From assembly GCF_004000945.1 (NCBI RefSeq), contig NZ_BIMF01000003.1:372001-436000 (forward strand): a DNA stretch of 64,000 bases, given 5' to 3'. This DNA comes from Paenibacillus lautus NBRC 15380. GTDB lineage: Bacteria; Bacillota; Bacilli; Paenibacillales; Paenibacillaceae. Below the pieces are notes generated by a model, which saw only the letters and a program-made list of their open reading frames with translations, was not told where the DNA came from and did no database searches. The position numbers and the translations under genes are program-made. Shown in pieces: positions 44,227 through 52,111 of this stretch; the stretch's first letter is position 1, and every line of letters begins with the position of its first letter.

Positions 44227-45114
44227 ATGCAATTGATCGCTATCGATACACTAACCCATCAACAACAAGCTTTGAAATCTGCGCCTGAGCTGCGGAGCTC
44301 CGCATATGAACAGCTTGTGAATCAGCCGCTTCAGCCGTTTATGGACACGATACGTAAGCGTATGCCTCAAGGGCAGGACGATTACGATATGACGCAGCTG
44401 CTGGGATTATACCGCTTGGCCACTCATCCTGAAGAGGCGCTCCAGGCTTTGTACCGACTTGAACAAGCCGGCTCCTGGAGCCGGTGCAAGGAAGCCGTAA
44501 TGAAGGCTTATACTGCATTGAAACCGCAAGCTCACGGCATTGAGCTGGGGGAATTGCTCTTCACCCTGGCGCTCGGTGATCATGAGCGGTTCGGCCCGCA
44601 TCCCGGATATACAGGCTCAGGGGGAACGCCGGGGCAAATCATGGTCGTTGTGTGGCCGAACGATTATAATCTGCCAAGGCTCGCAGCCATTACGGCACAT
44701 GAATTCCATCATAACGTCCGGCTCTCTTACGAGCCATGGAGCGCAGAGACAACGGTCGCTCAATACCTTGTGCTGGAAGGACTCGCCGAAGCTTTTGCCG
44801 CCGAGATGTACGGGGAGGATCACTTGGGACCCTGGGTTCATTCCCTGGACGAGGACCAGCACAGCGAGCTCCTGCCGCGCTACCGGAAAGCGCTGCATAT
44901 AACCGGGTTCAATGAGATACGAGGTTACATGTTCGGGGATCTGGAAGGGGACTTTTACGGGTTCACGAAGATGGGCATTCCGACTTATGCGGGTTACGCC
45001 ATCGGCTATCGGATCGTAACCGAATATTTGAGGCAGAGCGGTAAATCCGTGGTGGAGGCTACTTATATTCCCTGGAAGGAAATCATAGCGGAGTCTCCCT
45101 ACTTCAGGGAATAA
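44227..45114 (+). CDS. DUF2268 putative zinc protease
   Basis: A 295-residue protein with the zinc motif HEFHHN near residue 158 (HExxH) and a downstream conserved EGLAEAFAAEMYGE that could supply the third ligand Glu, as in DUF2268 proteins. No signal peptide. ATG follows AGAGGAGGAAATCAAC. Close to the G1 peptidase gene on the same strand, so the two may be co-transcribed. The protease assignment for the family is predicted rather than shown. Confidence 0.85.
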   Translation: MQLIAIDTLTHQQQALKSAPELRSSAYEQLVNQPLQPFMDTIRKRMPQGQDDYDMTQLLGLYRLATHPEEALQALYRLEQAGSWSRCKEAVMKAYTALKPQAHGIELGELLFTLALGDHERFGPHPGYTGSGGTPGQIMVVVWPNDYNLPRLAAITAHEFHHNVRLSYEPWSAETTVAQYLVLEGLAEAFAAEMYGEDHLGPWVHSLDEDQHSELLPRYRKALHITGFNEIRGYMFGDLEGDFYGFTKMGIPTYAGYAIGYRIVTEYLRQSGKSVVEATYIPWKEIIAESPYFRE

Positions 45115-45138
45115 CAACTCCGTAGCCCATTAACCAAC

Positions 45139-45186
45139 AACAGCCGCTGCACACCGGAAAAAGCCCGGCATGCAGCGGCTGTTTCT
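45139..45186 (+). terminator. Terminator after the DUF2268 gene
   Basis: AACAGCCGCTGCA (45139-45151) pairs with 45171-45183, nested CCGG/CCGG turn, T3 tail. The stem also faces the convergent amidohydrolase gene ending at 45190. Confidence 0.8.
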
Positions 45187-45189
45187 ATA

Positions 45190-46416
45190 TCATGATTCGT
45201 AAACCGGTTTTCCCTTGAACAGCACGGCCCGGCGGCGTGACCTCCTGGCAACGGCTTCTGCGGAGCAGCTGGCTTCTACGATCACCGCGTCCGCCGCATC
45301 TCCGACATTAGGCCAGGCATAACGGCCGTCCTGTTCTAACGGCGTCACGCCACCTGTAATAAACCCGAGAGCCTGTCCGAGCGAACGCTCATCGTACATA
45401 TGGAAGCGTTCGGCCAGCGTGCCCGCCTTGTCCAGATTATCCCCTTTGCCAAACGGGGACCAATGGTCCATAATGCTGTCTTGCCCAAGCGAAATGTCTA
45501 CGCCGCAGCGGTGCAGCTGCGGGATCGGGATGGTTCGGCCAAGCGGTACGGAAGAGGTGACGGAAATGCCCAGATCCGCCAACCGAATCGCCACTTCATC
45601 CACTTCGCTGGGTGAGACGTCCGCGAAAGCCAGCGCATGGCTGAGCGTCACTCTCCCGTTCCAACCCGCTTCCTCCGTAAGGTCAGCCACATACTTAAAG
45701 GTATTCAGCCCTACATGCGACGACTCATGCAGGTGCAGGTCAATGCCGGCGTTGGCTTCAACCGCCAGCTCCATCACGGTGTTCAGTGATTTCTCCATGT
45801 TCTCATCCACCGTTGTGGGATCCAGACCACCAACAAGCGCTGCTCCGTTCCGGAGCGCATCCCTGACCAGGGAGACGGACTGGCTGCGAAGCAAGCCGTG
45901 CTGAGGAAATGCTACAATCTCAACAAAAGCTTTTTCCCTGTATCCTTCAACCGCCTGCAAGGTGGCCTCTAAATTTCTCAAGCCGACAACAGGATCCACA
46001 TTGCAATGGGAGCGGATATGGGTAGACCCGTAGCGCAGCAGCAGATCCAGCAGTCCCTCCGCTCTTTCCTTGGCGGTAGGAAGAAGCTTCGGAAGCAGTC
46101 TCTCTTCCTCCTCGATTCGGCTGAATATTCCGTGAGCCGGACGGCTCGGTGCCTTCCAAGGGCCTCCATAATAGGTTTTGTCCAGGTGGATATGCATATC
46201 CCTAAATGATGGGAGCATCAGATCCCCCTTCATGTCCCGAGCCGGCAATAACGTATCAGGCAAAGCATCCGCCGGGCGGATCTCTGAGAAAGCCCCATTC
46301 TCTATTTTCATATGAAAAAGTCCCGTTTCTGTTCCGGTCACAACGTCATCCTCGCAGCGATAGCCTGTTTCCAGACGGACATTCAGCAGCCAATATGCAG
46401 TGCTCTGTTCGTTCAT
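45190..46416 (-). CDS. Amidohydrolase, cytosine deaminase-like
   Basis: A 408-residue metal-dependent hydrolase of the amidohydrolase barrel. Metal ligands are seen in DMHIHLDKTYY (HxH, about 74-76), HLHESSHVG, TLSHALAF and GQDSIMDHW, in the order found in cytosine deaminase and related deaminases. A frame open to 46527 would overlap the ankyrin gene; AAGGGG supports ATG 46416. It lies 52 bp behind the ankyrin lipoprotein gene on the same strand and both are divergent from a LysR regulator. Real substrate (a cyclic amide or amine) is uncertain. Confidence 0.9.
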   Translation of the reverse strand: MNEQSTAYWLLNVRLETGYRCEDDVVTGTETGLFHMKIENGAFSEIRPADALPDTLLPARDMKGDLMLPSFRDMHIHLDKTYYGGPWKAPSRPAHGIFSRIEEEERLLPKLLPTAKERAEGLLDLLLRYGSTHIRSHCNVDPVVGLRNLEATLQAVEGYREKAFVEIVAFPQHGLLRSQSVSLVRDALRNGAALVGGLDPTTVDENMEKSLNTVMELAVEANAGIDLHLHESSHVGLNTFKYVADLTEEAGWNGRVTLSHALAFADVSPSEVDEVAIRLADLGISVTSSVPLGRTIPIPQLHRCGVDISLGQDSIMDHWSPFGKGDNLDKAGTLAERFHMYDERSLGQALGFITGGVTPLEQDGRYAWPNVGDAADAVIVEASCSAEAVARRSRRRAVLFKGKPVYES

Positions 46417-46468
46417 AGCGTTCATCCCCTTCTCGCTTATACTGCCTTCTATTTGACTTGCTCTTGGT

Positions 46469-47140
46469 TTATAGCGTCGCATCCAATAGGATGCGTTCGA
46501 TCTCTTGGTATCCCCGCTCTCTGGCATGCTGCAGGGGAGTTACGCCATTCCCGTCGGGAATCCGAGGGTCCGCTCCATGATCCAGCAGCAGCTTCACGAT
46601 ACGCTGATAATTCTCGCTGCCGTCACCCAGAATGACAGCCTCCAGCAGTGCGGTCCAGTTCAGATTATTGATATGGTTCACATCGACGTCGGTCCGGGTC
46701 AGCAGCTCCTGAACAATCTTCACATGTCCGCGGTCAGAGGCCGGAATGAGAGCCGTCCCGCCATAACGGTTGGTCAACGTCACATCCGCATCGGCATCGA
46801 TCGCCAACCGCAAAATTTCCGTCATTCCCTCTGCACCGGCATACAAAAATACATTGTTTAGTTGATGATCCCGAATATTGATATCGGCGCCTGCCTGGAT
46901 CAAAGCCTCTACCGTTCCAACATGATTATGATAGGTTGCAGCCATCACGGCCGTTCTTCCCTGCTCATCCGTCGCATTGATGTCTGCGCCGGATTGAAGA
47001 AGCTGTCGTACTTGCTCCGTATTGCCTTGCTCGGCATATTCAATGAGTTCACGATTCATATTCTGCCCCTCTTCTTTCTCCGGATTGGGTTGACAGGCCG
47101 ACAGGAAAAGGATCAATAGAATGGCTGATAAACGCAGCAC
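46469..47140 (-). CDS. Ankyrin-repeat lipoprotein
   Basis: A 223-residue surface-anchored protein. Signal peptide with lipobox LSAC (Cys16), a short charged linker, then about five ankyrin repeats from residue 30 to the end, for example GADINATDEQGRTAVMAATY, DHGADPRIPDGNGVTPLQHA. Such repeats bind other proteins. Start is GTG 47140 with GAGGAGGG upstream. It is followed by a deaminase-like gene and preceded divergently by LysR, so all three seem to form one regulated unit, an unusual combination. Confidence 0.88.
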   Translation of the reverse strand: MLRLSAILLILFLSACQPNPEKEEGQNMNRELIEYAEQGNTEQVRQLLQSGADINATDEQGRTAVMAATYHNHVGTVEALIQAGADINIRDHQLNNVFLYAGAEGMTEILRLAIDADADVTLTNRYGGTALIPASDRGHVKIVQELLTRTDVDVNHINNLNWTALLEAVILGDGSENYQRIVKLLLDHGADPRIPDGNGVTPLQHARERGYQEIERILLDATL

Positions 47141-47265
47141 TCGATGCTCCCTCCTCTTTCTATCGTGTATATTGGTATGCTAACATGAGACAGAACCATA
47201 TGAAAAATACTTAAAAAATTGAATTCACTAAGGTTTTTCATATACAAGGAGGGTTGCATCAACCT

Positions 47266-48135
47266 ATGGACATCAGACAGCTCCGCTATTTTATTGCCAT
47301 CGTGGAGGAAGGTACGATCTCGCTTGCCGCCAACCGGCTTCATATATCCCAGCCGCCTCTCAGCCAACAGCTGAAAGCAATGGAGGAAGAGCTCGGGTCC
47401 GTCTTGGTATATCGTAGAGGGAAGCGGCTTGAAATCACCGAATCGGGTAAAGCGCTGTATAAATATGCGCTCCAGATGACCCAGCTCATGGAAGAGGCCA
47501 AAGCCGAGGTGAAAGAGGTCGGGAACGGCGATAAGGGTACGCTGAGTCTTGGCATCAATACATTATCTTCGGTAGAACTGCCGTCATGGCTGCATGAGTT
47601 CAAAGCAAGATATCCCCAGGTTTCGTATAAAATTCAGCAGAACGAGTCGTATCAGCTCTGTGAGCTCGTGAGAAACCGATCGCTTGAAGTAGCGATCGTC
47701 CGCCTGCCGCTTGAATTGGATGATTTCTCGATCCTTCATCTGCAGACGGAGCCTTTTTATATGCTCACTTCTGAGCCATCCATCGAACAGGAGATAACCC
47801 TCCCGCATATTGCGCAGTATCCGCTCATTCTGCCAAGCACGGAAGGGTTAGGCGTGTATTATACGATCCAGATGGCTTTCTCGGAACAGAAACTGCAGCC
47901 GAACATCGTAGCCGAATGCTCCGACATTTCGCTGCTGCTGCGTTTGGTCGCTTCGGGTTTTGGCGTGGCGATTGTTCCCGAAACGCTGGTCAAGCAGCAC
48001 GTGCCTGCATCTGTTCATGCCTTCAAAATCAAGGACACCCCGGCAGCGGCTTCCACAGCCTTGATCTGGCTGAGGGATCATCACGTCTCCAGAACGGCTC
48101 TGAACTTCATTGACTTGTTGACAAGCGCCTTATAA
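47266..48135 (+). CDS. LysR-family regulator
   Basis: A 289-residue LysR protein. The N-terminus MDIRQLRYFIAIVEEGTISL and the LHISQPPLSQQLKAMEEEL helix are standard. The effector domain (about 90-289) includes LLLRLVASGFGVAIVPE. A GGAGGG site supports ATG 47266 rather than TTG 47254. It is divergent from the ankyrin lipoprotein and amidohydrolase genes across a 125-bp spacer and is their probable regulator. Confidence 0.92.
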   Translation: MDIRQLRYFIAIVEEGTISLAANRLHISQPPLSQQLKAMEEELGSVLVYRRGKRLEITESGKALYKYALQMTQLMEEAKAEVKEVGNGDKGTLSLGINTLSSVELPSWLHEFKARYPQVSYKIQQNESYQLCELVRNRSLEVAIVRLPLELDDFSILHLQTEPFYMLTSEPSIEQEITLPHIAQYPLILPSTEGLGVYYTIQMAFSEQKLQPNIVAECSDISLLLRLVASGFGVAIVPETLVKQHVPASVHAFKIKDTPAAASTALIWLRDHHVSRTALNFIDLLTSAL

Positions 48136-48162
48136 ATACGGCTTCCCTAATCGCACGCTCAT

Positions 48163-48200
48163 AAAAAAAGAGGACAGCGCTAATGAAAGCTCCGTCCTCT
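48163..48200 (-). terminator. Terminator after the multidrug ABC genes
   Basis: On the minus strand GAGGACGG pairs with CTGTCCTC, followed by T7. It ends the ABC operon whose last stop is at 48219. Confidence 0.85.
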
Positions 48201-48218
48201 GGCAAGAATCTGATGCGG

Positions 48219-50069
48219 TTATTTTGTACGATACAATGAACCGGCAGTCTCATGCTCCTGCTTCTGTCCTTGGGAGTGAAGATACAGCTCTTCATAATAC
48301 CCATGGGAGTCCAGCAGTTCCTGATGCGTGCCTTGCTCCACGATCCGGCCTTTGCTCATGACCAGAATCCGGTCTGCCCCCATGATGGTAGATAAGCGAT
48401 GGGCAATGACAAGGGTCGTTCGCCCTTCGGCCACGAGCTGCAGCGCGTTCTGGATCAGCTGCTCCGTATGCGAATCCAGGTTGGCGGTCGCTTCATCAAG
48501 AATGAGAATCTTGGGCTGGAAAACGATGATCCGGGCGAAGGAGATCAGCTGCCGCTCGCCGGCGGACAGGCCGCTCCCCCGCTCCGACAACCGGGTGTCA
48601 TAGCCTTCCTTCATCCTCATGATGATCGAATCCGCACCGATAAAGCGGCAAGCCTCGATCACCCGTTCCCTCGAGATGGTCTCATCGAACAGCCGTACAT
48701 TGTCCAGCACCGTCCCGGAGTAAAGATACGGCTCCTGCTGAACAAGGCCTACCATCCGGTGCAGATCGGACTGTGCGAGCTCCCTGATGTCGATTCCATC
48801 AATCCGAATGCTTCCTTCGTTCACGTCATAGAAACGGCACAGGAGACTGATGAGCGAGCTTTTTCCCGCTCCGGTGGTTCCGACGATCCCGATCATCTCT
48901 CCGGGGTTGATATGGAGATCCAGATCCTGAATAACCGGCGCCCCGCCTTCGTAACCGAACGTGATCCGGTCAAAGTCAACGCGTCCCTCGACGCTTGCTT
49001 TCTCAATGGCCGCCGGCTTGCGTTGATCGGTAACCTCAGGCTGAATCGCCAAGAGACCCCATATCCGGTTAATCGCCACCGTCGCCGATTGCAGCGTATT
49101 CCACTGCTGGGTGATCGTGTTGATCGGCTGGAAGAATAAACGGATATACGTTATGAAGGCGTACAGCACGCCGAACTCCAGCGTTGTCCCCAGGACGGCT
49201 TGTCCGCCGAGCCACGTCACGAACGCAATGGCCAAATTGTTCAATATTTCGTAGGAGCGGTTAAACAGCACATTCGTCCGGATCTCCCGAATATTGGCCT
49301 TGAAGTAAGAGCCGTTCCGTTCCTCGAACTGCTTCTCCTGCTCCTTCTGCTGATGGAAAACTTGAATCAGATTCATCCCCGAGAGATTCTCGGCCACAAA
49401 GGCCACCAGCCGGGATAACCGCGTTCTGGCCATCTGGTAGGTGTGGCGCATATAACGCCGGAACGCAATGGCGATCCCCGCAATGATCGGCAGCAGGATC
49501 AAGCAGTACAAGGTCAGCGTGACATCGAGCTGGAACATCAAGATCAGAATGAAGATCAAGGTGAAGCCGTCGCGGAACAGGCTGAGCAGCACCTGGTTAA
49601 AAAATTGATTAATCGCTTCGGTATCACTGGATACATGCGTAATCAAGCTACCGCTCGGCACTTTATCGAAATAAGACATCGACAGCTTGGATATATGGGC
49701 AAACAGCCGTTTGCGAATGCTCGCTACAATGCTCTGCCCCGCCTTTTGCAGCAAATTATTTTGCAAATAGGTGAACACCATACTGAGCAGCGATAACAAA
49801 AAATAAATGCCGCAAATGACCATCAGGCTCCGAAAATCGTTCTTGCCGACCATCAGATTATCATCGATTGCGATTTTCATCAGGTACGGCTGCAGCAGCT
49901 CTGCCGATATGGCAATCAAGGTGCAGCCGATAAACCCGGCAAAGATCAGCCGGTATTCCTTCATGTAACCCGATAAAGCACGGAATGTGGATATATACTT
50001 GGGCTTGGACTGAGGGGCATTCAGATCCGCCTTCTGGTCCAGTTGCCAATTGTTAATGGCCTGTGCCAT
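48219..50069 (-). CDS. Multidrug ABC exporter half-transporter with canonical NBD
   Basis: A 616-residue half-transporter: six TM helices (about 35-320) then an ATPase domain. Walker A GTTGAGKSS, Q-loop VGLVQQEPYLYSG, signature LSAGERQL and Walker B ILILDEATANLD (catalytic Glu present). It overlaps the preceding half-transporter gene by 17 bp and forms a heterodimer with it, as BmrD does with BmrC in Bacillus subtilis (YheH/YheI type). Start ATG 50069 is inside the previous gene's end. Exports drugs or other hydrophobic compounds. Confidence 0.93.
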   Translation of the reverse strand: MAQAINNWQLDQKADLNAPQSKPKYISTFRALSGYMKEYRLIFAGFIGCTLIAISAELLQPYLMKIAIDDNLMVGKNDFRSLMVICGIYFLLSLLSMVFTYLQNNLLQKAGQSIVASIRKRLFAHISKLSMSYFDKVPSGSLITHVSSDTEAINQFFNQVLLSLFRDGFTLIFILILMFQLDVTLTLYCLILLPIIAGIAIAFRRYMRHTYQMARTRLSRLVAFVAENLSGMNLIQVFHQQKEQEKQFEERNGSYFKANIREIRTNVLFNRSYEILNNLAIAFVTWLGGQAVLGTTLEFGVLYAFITYIRLFFQPINTITQQWNTLQSATVAINRIWGLLAIQPEVTDQRKPAAIEKASVEGRVDFDRITFGYEGGAPVIQDLDLHINPGEMIGIVGTTGAGKSSLISLLCRFYDVNEGSIRIDGIDIRELAQSDLHRMVGLVQQEPYLYSGTVLDNVRLFDETISRERVIEACRFIGADSIIMRMKEGYDTRLSERGSGLSAGERQLISFARIIVFQPKILILDEATANLDSHTEQLIQNALQLVAEGRTTLVIAHRLSTIMGADRILVMSKGRIVEQGTHQELLDSHGYYEELYLHSQGQKQEHETAGSLYRTK

Positions 50070-51828
50070 GATGCTTCATCCCCTCTTCCTGAATGTCATG
50101 CAGCGTCCGGTACAGTCCGTCCTTTGACAGCAGTTCTTCATGCGTACCCCGCTGAACAATCTCTCCCTGATCCAGGACGATGATCTCATCGGCATGTTTC
50201 AATGCACTGATCCGGTGAGCAATAATGATCGTAGTCTTTCCAGCACGGATATCCCGAATCGTCTCCATGATTTCCGTCTCCGTCACCGCGTCGACAGCGC
50301 TTACGCTATCATCCAGAATGAGGATAGGTGCATCCTTGATTATTCCTCGTGCAAGGCTTGTCCGCTGCCGCTGTCCTCCGGAAAGCGTAATGCCTCGCTC
50401 CCCAAGGCGGGTTTCGAACTTGTCCGGAAACTCTGCAATGTTGTCATACACCCGTGCTTTTCGTGCCGCTTCCTCAACGATTGCCGGCTCCGTGTCCCGT
50501 TTATAGAAGGCAATATTCTCGCGGATGGTCGAGCTGAACAGGAAGCCGTCCTGGGGAACATAGGCGATCCCTTCACGCAGGCTTTTTAATGTAAGCTTCC
50601 GAATATCCTCCCCCCCGATCAGCACTTTCCCCGGAGGCGGGTCATAGGTACGCAGCAGCAGCTTCATAAGCGTAGTCTTGCCGCTTCCCGTTCGGCCAAT
50701 GATGCCTAGCGTCGATCCTGGCGGAACATCCAATTGAATGCCGCGCAGAACCTGTCTGGCCCCCTCCCCTTGACCATCCACATCGTCGTAGGAAAAGGAT
50801 AAATCACGCACTTCAATGCCTGGAATCTCCTGATTCAGCGCCTTGGCACCAGGCAGTTCCTTAATATCGGCCTGCTTGCCAAGCAGGTCGTTCAATCGGT
50901 CAAGCGAAGCCCTCGCGCGCTGAACGACATTAATAACATTGCCGATCTGCTGCAGGGGATTCATCAGCATGCGAATGTAAAGCGTCAATGCGACAAAGTT
51001 TCCGACCGTAATGCGTCCTAGAATCGTCAGGTAACCGCCGAATAAGAGGGCGATAATGAGTGAGGTGGCACCCAGAAACGGAATGATCGATTGAAAGAGC
51101 GATGATACGCGTACCAGCCGCAGCTGCTTGTCCCGGATGCGGTCCACCGTCATCCCAAAGCGCCGCTTCATCGTGTCTTCCACCGCGAACTTCTTGGTGA
51201 CGCGGATCCCGCCAAACTGCTCCTCCGCGGATTCCGTCATCAAGCCCAGCGCTTCCTGTACCTGCAGCGATCTTCTTCTGATAATCGGTCCGAGCCAAAC
51301 AACAATAACCGGAATCAGCAGCAAAGGGGCGATGCTCGCTGCCACCAAATACAGCGGTACGTTCGTTATCAGCAGCATGACGATCGTGGAGACCAGAAGG
51401 ATGGAGGAGTTTGCCGTCTGATTGATCCCCATCGAGATGGCTTCCCTTACCGTCGTCACGTCATTCATGAAATAACTTAGCAGTTTGCCAACGCCATGCT
51501 TGGAATAAAATCGCTCACTGAGCCCCGTAAAGTGGACAAACAATCGCTGCCGGTTCATAAATTCGAAATACCGCCCCGTGTACATAACCAGAAACTGGCC
51601 GATCCCGCCGATGACGGCAAAGCCGACGCCGATTCCGAGCAGCGTCCAGCTGTAACGCACGATGCCATCGACAGACAATAAACCATCCTTCAGTTCATCC
51701 GTAAAATGGCCCAGCACCCTTGGGAAATTCACGTGAATGATGTTGGCTACCAAATGGCAGCAAATCGACAATACATAAAACGGCCACGTCTTCCTGAAAA
51801 AATCTCCAAGTATTCGATGAGAGTCCAA
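50053..51828 (-). CDS. Multidrug ABC exporter half-transporter with degenerate NBD
   Basis: A 591-residue half-transporter, partner of the following gene. Six TM helices span about 15-300. NBD features: Walker A GRTGSGKTT, signature LSGGQRQR, and Walker B ILILDDSVSAVDA, where Asp replaces the usual catalytic Glu. One canonical and one degenerate site is the hallmark of heterodimeric exporters such as BmrCD. The start is TTG 51828, the first possible codon after a stop, with only a distant AGGAAG; the leader upstream holds several strong ribosome-site-like sequences, so translation may be regulated. Confidence 0.9.
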   Translation of the reverse strand: MDSHRILGDFFRKTWPFYVLSICCHLVANIIHVNFPRVLGHFTDELKDGLLSVDGIVRYSWTLLGIGVGFAVIGGIGQFLVMYTGRYFEFMNRQRLFVHFTGLSERFYSKHGVGKLLSYFMNDVTTVREAISMGINQTANSSILLVSTIVMLLITNVPLYLVAASIAPLLLIPVIVVWLGPIIRRRSLQVQEALGLMTESAEEQFGGIRVTKKFAVEDTMKRRFGMTVDRIRDKQLRLVRVSSLFQSIIPFLGATSLIIALLFGGYLTILGRITVGNFVALTLYIRMLMNPLQQIGNVINVVQRARASLDRLNDLLGKQADIKELPGAKALNQEIPGIEVRDLSFSYDDVDGQGEGARQVLRGIQLDVPPGSTLGIIGRTGSGKTTLMKLLLRTYDPPPGKVLIGGEDIRKLTLKSLREGIAYVPQDGFLFSSTIRENIAFYKRDTEPAIVEEAARKARVYDNIAEFPDKFETRLGERGITLSGGQRQRTSLARGIIKDAPILILDDSVSAVDAVTETEIMETIRDIRAGKTTIIIAHRISALKHADEIIVLDQGEIVQRGTHEELLSKDGLYRTLHDIQEEGMKHHGTGH

Positions 51829-51934
51829 TGTCCCATATCACTTCCTGTCCCGTTGTTGGATTGATTAGCCCGTTACGTTCCTCCTTCCATACGTTTGCTG
51901 TGCTACTCTCATATTAATAGGTTCGAGAAATAAA

Positions 51935-51958
51935 TCAGTCCTCCTTCCTAAACGCCAT
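51935..51958 (-). CDS. Possible leader peptide MAFRKED before the heterodimeric ABC exporter
   Basis: A seven-residue frame (ATG 51958, stop 51937-51935) with a good AGGAG 7 nt upstream (51970-51966). It overlaps AAGGAGG and is followed by a second small frame (51912-51865, 15 codons) that contains another AAGGAGG. Exporters of this class in Bacillus are known to use a translated leader (BmrB), so these may be leader ORFs, but the evidence is limited to spacing and motif. Confidence 0.3.
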   Translation of the reverse strand: MAFRKED

Positions 51959-52020
51959 ATAAGTTCTCCTGCGATGATCGAATGGGCTCAGCTTCGCTGA
52001 AATCTTATGCATGGTCTAAA

Positions 52021-52052
52021 GAAAAAAAAGCCGCAAGCATCGGTTGCGACTT
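52021..52052 (-). terminator. Terminator after the HelD-like gene
   Basis: On the minus strand GTCGCAA pairs with TTGCGGC, followed by T8. Confidence 0.85.
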
Positions 52053-52111
52053 TCTTAAAAGGTGTTTCTATGGATGACATGGATGACGCTATCCTGATTT
52101 TCGGCTCACGC

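Noticed and set aside
46416-46527. N-terminal extension of the amidohydrolase to 46527
   Set aside because: It would overlap the ankyrin gene, whose stop is at 46469, and the AAGGGG site favours the later start.
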